64,000 nt of DNA. Origin: Rhodovulum marinum (GTDB lineage: Bacteria > Pseudomonadota > Alphaproteobacteria > Rhodobacterales > Rhodobacteraceae). Of the stretch, positions 47,444 through 55,844 are shown one piece after another. The notes under the pieces were generated by a model. That model was not told the DNA's origin. It saw only the letters and a program-made list of their open reading frames with translations, and did no database searches. The stretch is from the NCBI RefSeq assembly GCF_004343075.1, contig NZ_SLXP01000001.1, positions 426,474 to 490,473 on the forward strand. Reading direction: 5' to 3'. The position numbers and the translations under genes were made by a program. The stretch's first letter is position 1. The number at the start of each line of letters is the position of its first letter.

Positions 47444-49803
47444 CCGTTTCCGATCTGATGGACAGCATGGAATACGGCCCCGCCACGGAAAGCGCGGCCG
47501 AAGCGCTGGCCTGGCTGGTGGACCGGGGCGACCGGTTCGGCCACTTCATCGCCGGGCAGTTCACAGAACCCGGCGACGGGTTCGAAGCGAAGAACCCCGC
47601 CACCGGCGAGGTGCTGGCGACGCTGACGCAAGCCACCCCCGCCGAGGTGGACGCCGCCGTCGACGCCGCCCGCAAGGCGCAACCGAAATGGACCGGGCTG
47701 TCGGGCCATGCCCGGGCGCGTGCCCTTTACGCCCTCGCCCGGCTGATCCAGAAGCATGCGCGCCTGATCGCGGTGCTGGAAACGCTGGACAACGGCAAGC
47801 CGATCCGGGAAAGCCGCGACATCGACGTACCGCTGGCCGCGCGGCATTTCTATTACCACGCGGGGCTGGCGCAGCTTCTGGACAAGGACCTGGCGGAGCA
47901 CGTGCCCCTTGGTGTCTGTGGCCAGATCATCCCGTGGAATTTCCCGTTCCTGATGCTCGCCTGGAAGATCGCCCCGGCGCTGGCCGCGGGCAACACGGTG
48001 GTGTTGAAACCCGCCGAACAAACGTCGTTGACGGCGCTTTTGTTCGCCGAACTGACGAGCGAGGCCGGGCTGCCCGCGGGCGTGGTGAACATCGTGACCG
48101 GCGACGGGGCGGTGGGCGAAAGAATCGTCACGCATCCCGGTATCGACAAGATCGCCTTTACCGGCTCGACCGAGGTGGGGCGGAAAATCCGCACAGCGAC
48201 CGCCGGCAGCGGCAAGGCGCTGTCGCTCGAGCTGGGCGGCAAGTCGCCTTACATCGTGTTCGAGGACGCCGACCTGGACTCGGCGGTCGAGGGGCTGGTC
48301 GACGCGATCTGGTTCAACCAGGGGCAGGTCTGCTGCGCCGGGTCACGGCTGATTGTGCAAGAGGGCATCGCGGACGCCTTCCATGATCGGCTGCGGGCGC
48401 GGATGGCGGCGCTGCGCCTTGGCGATCCGCTGGACAAGTGCATCGACATCGGCGCGATCGTGGACGAAACGCAATTGTCCCGGATCGAGGGGATGGTCGC
48501 GGCAGGCGCCGGCGAGGGCGCGCTTTTCCAACCCGACTGCCACATGCCCGGTCGGGGCTGTTTCTACCCACCGACGCTGATCACGGGCCTGTCCCCCGCA
48601 TCGACCCTGATGCAAGAGGAAATTTTCGGCCCCGTCCTCGTATCGACCACATTTCGCACCCCCGCCGAGGCTGTGCAACTGGCCAACGACACAAGATATG
48701 GTCTGGCTGCCAGCGTCTGGAGCGAGACCATCGGCGTGGCACTAGACGTCGCCCCCAAGCTGACCGCCGGGGTGATCTGGGTGAACGGGTCCAACATGTT
48801 CGACGCGGCGGCCGGTTTCGGCGGCCTGCGCGAAAGCGGCTTTGGTCGCGAGGGCGGCTGGGAAGGGTTGATGGAATACCTCCGCCCAAAGGGTACGGCG
48901 AAACCGCTGAAACCGCTCGCACTGGCGGAAAGGGCGGACAAACCGGCGCCCGCCGACCCGCTGGACCGCACCGCAAAGCTTTATATCGGGGGCAAGCAGG
49001 CCCGGCCCGATAGCGGTTATTGCCGCACCGTTTACGGCGCGCGCGGGCGCATCGTCGGCCATGTCGGCCTTGGCAACCGCAAGGACATCCGCAACGCGGT
49101 CGAGGCCGCGCGCAAGGCCCAAGGAGCCTGGGCCGCGGCCAGCGCCCATAACCGCGCGCAAATCCTGTATTATATCGCCGAGAACCTGTCGACACGGGCC
49201 GGAGAGTTCGCCGATCGGCTGCACGCGATGACCGGCGGGCCAAAGGCCAAGGCCGCGGCCGAGGTCGAAGCCACCATCGACCGGCTGTTCACCTGGGCCG
49301 CCCGTGCCGACAAGGCCGCGGGCGAAATCAAGGCCGTGCCGATCCGGGGCACGGCGCTCGCCATGAACACGCCGGTGGGCGTCATCGGTGCGCTTTGCCC
49401 CGACGAGGTGCCGCTTCTGGGGCTTGTCTCGGTACTGGCGCCCGCCATCGCGATGGGAAACGCGGTCGTTTTGGTTCCCTCGGACCCCTTCCCGCTGATC
49501 GCGACCGATTTCTACCAGGTGCTTGACACATCGGACGTGCCCGGGGGCGTGGTGAACATCGTCACCGGGTCGCACACGACACTGGCCGCGACGCTGGCCG
49601 CGCATATGGACGTGGACGCGGTCTGGTCGTTCTCGTCATCAGACATCTCCGCAGAGATCGAACGCGCCGCCGCGGGCAACCTGAAGCGGACCTGGGTCAA
49701 CCACGGCCGAGCCTGCGACTGGACCGGCGAAGACGGTGAAGGCCGCGCGTTCCTTCGCGCGGCCACCGAGGTCAAGACGGTCTGGATTCCCTGGGGCGCA
49801 TGA
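47440..49803 (+). CDS. Two-domain aldehyde dehydrogenase (ALDH16-like)
   Basis: NAD-dependent aldehyde dehydrogenase of about 787 aa with two ALDH units. The first (residues 1-490) is catalytic: GQIIPWNFPFLMLAWKIAPA, Glu in LELGGKSPYIVFEDAD near 263, and the nucleophile in NQGQVCCAGSRLIVQE near 296. The second (from about 507, KLYIGGKQARPDSGY) is shorter and lacks a Cys nucleophile, the ALDH16 arrangement known from Roseobacter relatives. GTG 47440 overlaps the preceding stop; ATG 47458 is an alternative. Next to deoC it likely oxidises acetaldehyde. Confidence 0.92.
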   Translation: MTVSDLMDSMEYGPATESAAEALAWLVDRGDRFGHFIAGQFTEPGDGFEAKNPATGEVLATLTQATPAEVDAAVDAARKAQPKWTGLSGHARARALYALARLIQKHARLIAVLETLDNGKPIRESRDIDVPLAARHFYYHAGLAQLLDKDLAEHVPLGVCGQIIPWNFPFLMLAWKIAPALAAGNTVVLKPAEQTSLTALLFAELTSEAGLPAGVVNIVTGDGAVGERIVTHPGIDKIAFTGSTEVGRKIRTATAGSGKALSLELGGKSPYIVFEDADLDSAVEGLVDAIWFNQGQVCCAGSRLIVQEGIADAFHDRLRARMAALRLGDPLDKCIDIGAIVDETQLSRIEGMVAAGAGEGALFQPDCHMPGRGCFYPPTLITGLSPASTLMQEEIFGPVLVSTTFRTPAEAVQLANDTRYGLAASVWSETIGVALDVAPKLTAGVIWVNGSNMFDAAAGFGGLRESGFGREGGWEGLMEYLRPKGTAKPLKPLALAERADKPAPADPLDRTAKLYIGGKQARPDSGYCRTVYGARGRIVGHVGLGNRKDIRNAVEAARKAQGAWAAASAHNRAQILYYIAENLSTRAGEFADRLHAMTGGPKAKAAAEVEATIDRLFTWAARADKAAGEIKAVPIRGTALAMNTPVGVIGALCPDEVPLLGLVSVLAPAIAMGNAVVLVPSDPFPLIATDFYQVLDTSDVPGGVVNIVTGSHTTLAATLAAHMDVDAVWSFSSSDISAEIERAAAGNLKRTWVNHGRACDWTGEDGEGRAFLRAATEVKTVWIPWGA

Positions 49804-49805
49804 CC

Positions 49806-50438
49806 CTAGTGCCCGCCGCGCCCGAAGAGCCGCCGCCAGACACTTTCGGCGCGGTCGTCCACACTTTCGATGAACTCGCCTGCATCGTCGATAAGGGGTT
49901 CGATCCGGTCTTCCTTGAACCTGGCCAGCACGCGCCAGATCCACAGCACGACAAGGCCCAGGATCGAGAGCAGCACGATGTTGAACCAAGGAATGATCCG
50001 CTCGTCCGGCCCCTCGGCCGGGCGTACGCCGACTGCGTTCGGGTAGATCGAAAGATACTCGTTGCGCCAGCCATAATGCGTGACCACGACCCATTGCGGC
50101 GCATCCTTGGTCGAGACCAAGTCGCGCGCCTCGGCCTGCAGGTTCGAGGTATCGACCTTGAAATAGGGCGGCCAGCCCCAGCCGGTATCCTCGTTGCGAT
50201 AGACGATGGGCTTGCCGTTCGGCCGGAACGCCTCGATGAAGTGTACATCACGACCAACGGTGCCCTCGGCGGTGCCCGGCGCCGGGTTCGCCCAGAAGAT
50301 CGAATTATCGCCGAAGTCGATCCGGCGGATATCCGTGTTTGTGATCCGCACGATGTCATGCTGGGGCAGCGTGTAGTGGAAGAAGGAAAAGACCAGGGCG
50401 GCGATCACCGCAAGGAAGGTCCATTTGACGTAAACCAT
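49806..50438 (-). CDS. DUF1523 family membrane protein
   Basis: Protein of 210 aa with TM segments at residues 5-23 (VKWTFLAVIAALVFSFFHY) and about 150-172 (IIPWFNIVLLSILGLVVLWI). The 125-residue domain between them faces the periplasm. RNEDTGWGWPPYFKVDTSNL and APQWVVVTHYGWRNEYLSIY are conserved DUF1523 text. The charged C-terminus is cytoplasmic. Function unknown. It is convergent with the aldehyde dehydrogenase gene (2-base gap) and follows a small membrane protein by 7 bases. Confidence 0.85.
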   Translation of the reverse strand: MVYVKWTFLAVIAALVFSFFHYTLPQHDIVRITNTDIRRIDFGDNSIFWANPAPGTAEGTVGRDVHFIEAFRPNGKPIVYRNEDTGWGWPPYFKVDTSNLQAEARDLVSTKDAPQWVVVTHYGWRNEYLSIYPNAVGVRPAEGPDERIIPWFNIVLLSILGLVVLWIWRVLARFKEDRIEPLIDDAGEFIESVDDRAESVWRRLFGRGGH

Positions 50439-50445
50439 CGCAGCC

Positions 50446-50712
50446 TCACGTGTAGTTGACGATGTAGATGATCGTCGCGACGACGATCATCGGAATGACA
50501 TAGACCCCGAGGATCAGCTTGCGCCTGAGCGAGCCATCATATTCCTCAAGCCCCTCGCGGATGAAGGCGTCGCGGTCGCCCTCGCGGATGTCCTCGTCCC
50601 ATTCCCGTTCCAGCTTTTCCCGGCGGACCGCACGCGAATAGAATGACACGCAGACATAGACCACTGTCAGTACCACGATGCCAAGCAGAAGAAATCGCAG
50701 CAAGGCGATCAT
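50446..50712 (-). CDS. Small membrane protein of unknown function
   Basis: Protein of 88 aa with two TM helices: residues 4-24 (LLRFLLLGIVVLTVVYVCVS) and 65-86 (KLILGVYVIPMIVVATIIYI). Between them is a charged loop with the acidic DEDIREGDRDAFIREGLEEY. It lies 7 bases before the DUF1523 gene, so the two probably form one unit and may act together at the inner membrane. Confidence 0.75.
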   Translation of the reverse strand: MIALLRFLLLGIVVLTVVYVCVSFYSRAVRREKLEREWDEDIREGDRDAFIREGLEEYDGSLRRKLILGVYVIPMIVVATIIYIVNYT

Positions 50713-50869
50713 CGGAATCCCCTCGGGGGTGCAGAAACGGGCATACGGGTCATGGTGCCTCGGGTCAGCCGCCTTTCGTCAGATATAGGGAGATAGGGCG
50801 CGAATTGCACCCTGCTCCGACGCCGCGGCGCGATTGCTGTGGCGCTTTGCGCGCGCTAGTCTGCGCGCG

Positions 50870-52156
50870 ATGGATGAAGGGACATGGCACAGGCTGGAGG
50901 CGGCGGTCGCCGCGCGGCGCGGCGCGTTGGTGGCGCTGACACAGGACCTGATCCGCATCCCCACGTTGAACCCGCCGGGGCGCAATTACCGGGACATCTG
51001 CGACTATCTCGCCGCGCGGCTGGCGGCAAACGGCTTCGGGGTGGAACTGATCCGCGCCCACGGAGCACCCGCCGACAGCGACACCTATCCCCGATGGAAC
51101 CTCGTCGCCCGGCACGAGGGCACGGGCCCGGGCGAGTGTGTCCATTTCAACGGCCATCACGACGTGGTCGAGGTGGGCCACGGCTGGAGCGTCGATCCCT
51201 TTGGCGGAGAGGTGAAGGACGGCCGGGTTTACGGGCGCGGGGCCTGCGACATGAAGGGCGGGCTGGCGGCCGCCGTGATCGCGGCCGAAGCGTTTGTCGA
51301 AACCTGCCCCGACTATTGCGGCGCGGTCGAGATCAGTGCGACGGCGGACGAGGAATCGGGCGGATATGGGGGCGTGGCATATCTGGCGGAACGCGGCTGG
51401 TTCGATCCCGCACGCGTTCAGCATGTGATCATCCCGGAACCTTTGAACAAGCACCGCATCTGCCTCGGCCATCGCGGAGTCTGGTGGGCCGAGATCGAGA
51501 CCAAGGGGCGGATCGCGCACGGGTCGATGCCGTTTCTCGGCGATTGCGCGGTACGGCACATGGGGGCGGTGCTGGCCGAGATGGAGGAAACGCTGTTCCC
51601 GCTGCTGGCGGGCAAGCGGACCGACATGCCGGTGGTCCCCGAGGGCGCACGGAACTCTACCCTGAACATCAACGCGATCCACGGCGGCGAACCCGAACAG
51701 GACCCGGATTACACCGGCCTACCCGTGCCCTGCGTGCCTGACCGCTGCCGCATCACCATCGACCGCCGTTTCCTGATCGAGGAGGACATCGCCGAGGTGA
51801 AGGCCGAGGTCCACACGATGCTGGAGCGGGTGAAGGCACGGCGCCCCGGGTTCGACTACGAAATCCACGAGCTGTTCGAAGTACTGCCCACGATGGCCGA
51901 GCGCGATGCGCCGGTGGTCACGGCCGTCGCCGCGGCGATCGAGCGGGTGCTGGGCCGCGTTCCCGATTTCGTGGTCTCACCGGGCACATACGACCAGAAG
52001 CATATCGACCGGATCGGCCGACTGAAGAACTGCATCGCCTACGGCCCCGGGGTTCTCGATTTGGCGCATCAGCCCGACGAATGGGTGGGAATCGATGACA
52101 TGGTCGACTCGTCACGGGTGATGGCGCTGACATTGGGGGAATTGCTGTTGCGGTGA
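50870..52156 (+). CDS. M20 family deacylase (ArgE/DapE-like)
   Basis: Zinc-dependent amidohydrolase, 428 aa, of the acetylornithine deacetylase / succinyl-diaminopimelate desuccinylase group. Metal-site motifs are in order: HFNGHHDVVEVG near residue 94, GRGACDMKGGLAAAV near 127, the general base in TADEESGGYG near 160, and a C-terminal His in DLAHQPDEW near 400. ATG 50870 is preferred over an upstream codon, which would add a non-family N-terminus. True argE or dapE cannot be claimed, because many N-acyl amino-acid deacylases share this form. Confidence 0.9.
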   Translation: MDEGTWHRLEAAVAARRGALVALTQDLIRIPTLNPPGRNYRDICDYLAARLAANGFGVELIRAHGAPADSDTYPRWNLVARHEGTGPGECVHFNGHHDVVEVGHGWSVDPFGGEVKDGRVYGRGACDMKGGLAAAVIAAEAFVETCPDYCGAVEISATADEESGGYGGVAYLAERGWFDPARVQHVIIPEPLNKHRICLGHRGVWWAEIETKGRIAHGSMPFLGDCAVRHMGAVLAEMEETLFPLLAGKRTDMPVVPEGARNSTLNINAIHGGEPEQDPDYTGLPVPCVPDRCRITIDRRFLIEEDIAEVKAEVHTMLERVKARRPGFDYEIHELFEVLPTMAERDAPVVTAVAAAIERVLGRVPDFVVSPGTYDQKHIDRIGRLKNCIAYGPGVLDLAHQPDEWVGIDDMVDSSRVMALTLGELLLR

Positions 52157-52466
52157 AGGCGCTTGCCCGCAAGGCCCGCGTTTCGGCCGATGAGATAAGG
52201 GCCGCGCCCAAGCCCTGGCAATTGCTCGGCTGACGCGCGGGCCGCATTGCGACTCGACGCGCCCGGAAGACGGCAATCCGGTTCAGGACATCGCCAGAGC
52301 GCCCTTCCCGGTTTGCGGGCCAGTGGGGACCCGGCTGTTCGCCAGTGCCGAGCGATGCGGCAAGCCGCAAACGCATTCGAACGCGGCCGCTTCTGGCAAG
52401 GGCATCTCGTCTACCGCCGGGGGCGCAGCCCCCGGCGCCGGTCGCCTTGCGCAAGCAAGGCGAAAT
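52157..52466. other. Intergenic region between convergent M20 and panC genes
   Basis: About 310 bases with no gene supported. The right half carries the strong hairpin at 52416-52436; the rest shows no clear repeat, promoter or coding sequence. Confidence 0.45.
52416..52436. terminator. Hairpin upstream of panC stop, shared terminator
   Basis: A perfect 9-base-pair stem GCCGGGGGC/GCCCCCGGC with loop GCA, followed by GCCGG. It lies 30 bases beyond the panC stop on the minus strand. The core CCGGGGGC/GCCCCCGG is the same as in the hairpin at 40898-40916. Confidence 0.6.
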
Positions 52467-53318
52467 TCAAATCGTACACAGGGCCACGTTGTCGATCAGC
52501 CGCACGCCGTCCAGATGCGCGGCCACCAAAAGGCGCGCGGGTTCGGTCGGCGCATCCAGCGGGGCCAGCGTCGTCGACGACCGCAGTTCGAGATACTCGA
52601 CATCCGAATAGCCGCCCGCCAACACCGCGGCCCGTGCCGCCGCAAGCGCCCGTGCAACAGGCGTTCCGTCCGCGATCGCCCCCGCCGCCTCTGTCAGCGA
52701 CGCGTACAGCGCCGGGGCCTTGGACCGCGCCACATCCGACAGCCGCACGTTTCGCGAAGAGAGCGCCAGGCCATCCGGCTCGCGCACGGTGGGGCAACCG
52801 ACGATCTCCACCGGGATATCGAGGTCACTGACCAGGCGCCGCACCACCATCAACTGCTGGAAATCCTTCTCGCCGAAATAGGCGCGGTCAGCCTGCGTTT
52901 GCAGCAAGAGCTTGGTCACGACGGTCGCCACCCCGTCGAAATGGCCCGGCCGGTGCGCGCCGCACAGCCCCTCGCTGACGCCCGAGACCGAAACGGTCGT
53001 CGCGAAGCCATCCGGATAGACCTGGTCGGGATCGGGCACATAGATCGCATCGACCGCGAAGGGCGCAAGCTTGGCGGCATCGCTCTCCTCTGTCCGGGGG
53101 TAGTTCGCCAGATCGTCGGGATTATTGAATTGCTTGGGATTCACGAAAATCGTGACGATCACCCGGTCGGCGCCCGTCTTGGCGGCCTCGACAAGACTGA
53201 GATGCCCCACGTGAAGCGCGCCCATCGTGGGCACGACACCGATCCGTGCGCCTTCGGCCCGCCAGCGCGCGGTCAAATTGCGCAGATCGGCCAGTCGCCG
53301 AATGATCGGCGCGGTCAT
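52467..53318 (-). CDS. panC: Pantothenate synthetase PanC
   Basis: Ligates pantoate and beta-alanine with ATP to give pantothenate, 283 aa. The HIGH-like [19 protein letters not shown] is near residue 28. [39 protein letters not shown] and the KMSKS-equivalent [11 protein letters not shown] are intact. It overlaps panB by 4 bases and is the second gene of a panB-panC unit. Confidence 0.98.
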   Translation of the reverse strand: MTAPIIRRLADLRNLTARWRAEGARIGVVPTMGALHVGHLSLVEAAKTGADRVIVTIFVNPKQFNNPDDLANYPRTEESDAAKLAPFAVDAIYVPDPDQVYPDGFATTVSVSGVSEGLCGAHRPGHFDGVATVVTKLLLQTQADRAYFGEKDFQQLMVVRRLVSDLDIPVEIVGCPTVREPDGLALSSRNVRLSDVARSKAPALYASLTEAAGAIADGTPVARALAAARAAVLAGGYSDVEYLELRSSTTLAPLDAPTEPARLLVAAHLDGVRLIDNVALCTI

Positions 53319-54133
53319 TTCGCATCTCCGAAGATATGTTCAGGCGCGGGAAAACGGCGGGAACGGACATCTTCGGCATAGGCCGCGATGGCGGCGCGCG
53401 CACTCTCGCCAAGCTCGGCATAGCGCTTCGCGAATTTCGGTTTGAACTCGGTGAAAAGGCCCAGCATGTCATCGACGACCAGCACCTGCCCGTCGCAGCC
53501 AGAAGAGGCCCCGATGCCGATGGTGGGGATCGGAACCTCTGCGGTGATCCGGTCCGCAAGGCTTGCGGGGACCTTTTCCAGGACCACGGAAAACGCACCC
53601 GCCTCGGCCACGGTATGGGCATCGGCCAGAACGCGGGCGGCGTCGTCGCCGCGTCCCTGCACCTTGTAGCCCCCCAGCGTATTGATTGCCTGTGGCGTCA
53701 GCCCGACATGGGCCATCACGGGGATCGAGCGAGCGGTCAGGAACCGGATCGTGTCGGCCATCGCGGTTCCGCCTTCCAGCTTGACCGCCCCCGCCCCGGT
53801 TTCGGCCATGATCCGCGCGGCATTGCGAAACGCCTGTTCGGGGCTTTCCTCGTAGCTGCCAAAAGGCATGTCGACCACCATCAGGGCCCGCTGCAACCCG
53901 CGCGCGACCGCCTGGCCGTGCAGGATCATCATCTCCATCGTCACGCCAAGTGTCGAGGGCAGTCCATGCAGCACCATGCCGACGCTGTCGCCGACCAGAA
54001 CAAGGTCGCATTCCGCATCGACGAGACGCGCGACGGGCGTGGTATAGGCGGTCAGGCAGACCAGGGGCGTATCACCCTTTCGTGCCCTGAACGCACTGGG
54101 CGTGATCCGGCGGACCTGTCCGGTTGCGCTCAT
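53315..54133 (-). CDS. panB: 3-methyl-2-oxobutanoate hydroxymethyltransferase PanB
   Basis: First step of pantothenate synthesis: transfers hydroxymethyl from 5,10-methylene-THF to ketoisovalerate to make ketopantoate. The 272-aa protein has [20 protein letters not shown] near residue 46 (metal site), [18 protein letters not shown] and the C-terminal [25 protein letters not shown] precedes ATG 54133. Coupled to panC. Confidence 0.98.
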   Translation of the reverse strand: MSATGQVRRITPSAFRARKGDTPLVCLTAYTTPVARLVDAECDLVLVGDSVGMVLHGLPSTLGVTMEMMILHGQAVARGLQRALMVVDMPFGSYEESPEQAFRNAARIMAETGAGAVKLEGGTAMADTIRFLTARSIPVMAHVGLTPQAINTLGGYKVQGRGDDAARVLADAHTVAEAGAFSVVLEKVPASLADRITAEVPIPTIGIGASSGCDGQVLVVDDMLGLFTEFKPKFAKRYAELGESARAAIAAYAEDVRSRRFPAPEHIFGDAK

Positions 54134-54286
54134 CCTCTCCTCACTCGGCTATTACCAGGTTGCGCGCTTATACAATGCTGCAACGCAGACTCCAGCCCGT
54201 TGCGGCCATGTTGCCACGCCTCGGCCCTTGCCTTGGGCTGCCCTGCGCCGTCAGATGGGGTCATGAGTTGCAAGGGAGAACGCAGA

Positions 54287-55756
54287 ATGCGCCTCGTTCC
54301 GACCGCCGCCCTCTGCCTCGCGCTCGGCGCGGGCCAGACCCTCGCCGCCGAAGACACGATCACGCTGGGCATGGTGCTGGAACCGCCCAACCTGGACCCC
54401 ACCGCCGGGGCCGCGGCCGCCATCGACGAGGTGGTTTACGCGAATATCTTCGAGGGGCTGACCCGGTTCGCCCCGGACGGGTCTGTCATTCCCGCCCTTG
54501 CCGAAAGCTGGGAGGCGAATGCCGAGGCCACCGAGTACACTTTCCACCTGCACGATGGCGTCACCTTCCATGACGGCACGACGATGGATGCCGAAGATGT
54601 CAGGTTCAGTCTCGATCGCGCGCGGGCCGAGGATTCGACCAATGCGCAAAAGGCGCTGTTCGCCGGGATAGCAGGCGTCGAGGTGGTGGACGCGCTGACC
54701 GTGCGCGTGACGCTGAAGGCGCCCGACGGCAACTTCCCGTTCAAGCTGGCCTGGGGAGACGCTGTGATCCTGGCGCCCGAAAGCGTCGAGAGCGCGGCAA
54801 CGGCACCCGTGGGCACCGGCCCCTTCCGGTTCGACCGTTGGGTGCAGGGCGACCGGGTCGAGATCATCCGGAACGACGCCTATTGGGGCGATGCGCCGTC
54901 GCTGGCCCGCGCGACCTTCAAGTTCATATCGGACCCCAACGCGGCCTTCGCCGCGATGATGGCCGGCGATGTCGACGCTTTCCCGAACTTCCCTGCGCCC
55001 GAAACCCTGGCGCAGTTCCAGGCCGATCCGCGGTTCCGCGTGATCGTGGGATCGACCGAAGGCGAGACGATCCTTGCGATGAACAACCGCCAGCCGCCGC
55101 TGGACGATGTGCGGGTGCGCGCGGCGATTGCCCATGCGATCAACCGCCAGGACATCATCGACGGGGCGATGTTCGGCTATGGTACGCCCATCGGCACCCA
55201 TTTCGCGCCGCACAATCCCGACTATGCCGATCTCACCGAACTGTCAGCCTACGATCCCGAGAGGTCGAAGGCGTTGCTGGCCGAGGCCGGGCAAACGGAC
55301 CTCAGGCTGCGTCTTGCGTTGCCGCCCCCCGCTTACGCCCGGCGCAGCGGGGAAATCGTGGCCGCCCAACTGCGCGCGGTCGGGATCGAGACCGAGATCA
55401 CCAACCTGGAATGGGCGCAGTGGCTGGAACAAGTGTTCAAGGGCCATGATTTCGACCTGAGCATCGTCAGCCATACGGAACCGGCGGACATCAACATCTA
55501 TGCGAGGCCGGACTATTATTTCGGCTATGGCAAATCCAACTTCGTGGCGCTGATCGACCGACTGACAGGCACGACCGATCCAGCAGCCCGGTCGGCCCTT
55601 CTGCAGGAGGCGCAGGCAATGATCGCCGGGGATTATGTCAACGGGTTCCTGTTCCAGTTGGCCAAGACCGGCGTCGCGAATGCGAGGATCGAAGGGCTTT
55701 GGGAAAATGCGCCGACCCAGGCCAATGACCTGACCGCCGTGCGCTGGACCGAATGA
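54287..55756 (+). CDS. ABC transporter substrate-binding protein (DppA/OppA family), orphan
   Basis: Periplasmic binding protein of family 5 (peptides, nickel, glutathione, opines), 489 aa. A signal peptide, MRLVPTAALCLALGAGQTLA, is followed by ITLGMVLEPPNLDPTAGAAA. The SBP_bac_5 core is VYANIFEGLTRFAPDGSVIP, TFHDGTTMDAEDVRFSLDRA and VGTGPFRFDRWVQGDRVEII. AGGGAG lies before ATG 54287. No permease or ATPase genes are adjacent: the gene faces panB on one side and ybbP on the other. It therefore probably serves a transporter encoded elsewhere. Confidence 0.9.
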   Translation: MRLVPTAALCLALGAGQTLAAEDTITLGMVLEPPNLDPTAGAAAAIDEVVYANIFEGLTRFAPDGSVIPALAESWEANAEATEYTFHLHDGVTFHDGTTMDAEDVRFSLDRARAEDSTNAQKALFAGIAGVEVVDALTVRVTLKAPDGNFPFKLAWGDAVILAPESVESAATAPVGTGPFRFDRWVQGDRVEIIRNDAYWGDAPSLARATFKFISDPNAAFAAMMAGDVDAFPNFPAPETLAQFQADPRFRVIVGSTEGETILAMNNRQPPLDDVRVRAAIAHAINRQDIIDGAMFGYGTPIGTHFAPHNPDYADLTELSAYDPERSKALLAEAGQTDLRLRLALPPPAYARRSGEIVAAQLRAVGIETEITNLEWAQWLEQVFKGHDFDLSIVSHTEPADINIYARPDYYFGYGKSNFVALIDRLTGTTDPAARSALLQEAQAMIAGDYVNGFLFQLAKTGVANARIEGLWENAPTQANDLTAVRWTE

Positions 55757-55844
55757 ACCGGCCGTGATCCAAAAGAGCGCCTGCGGCGCGCGCCAAGGCC
55801 AAGCCGACCCAACGCGCCGTGCGGGCCAGGGACACGAGCTCCCC

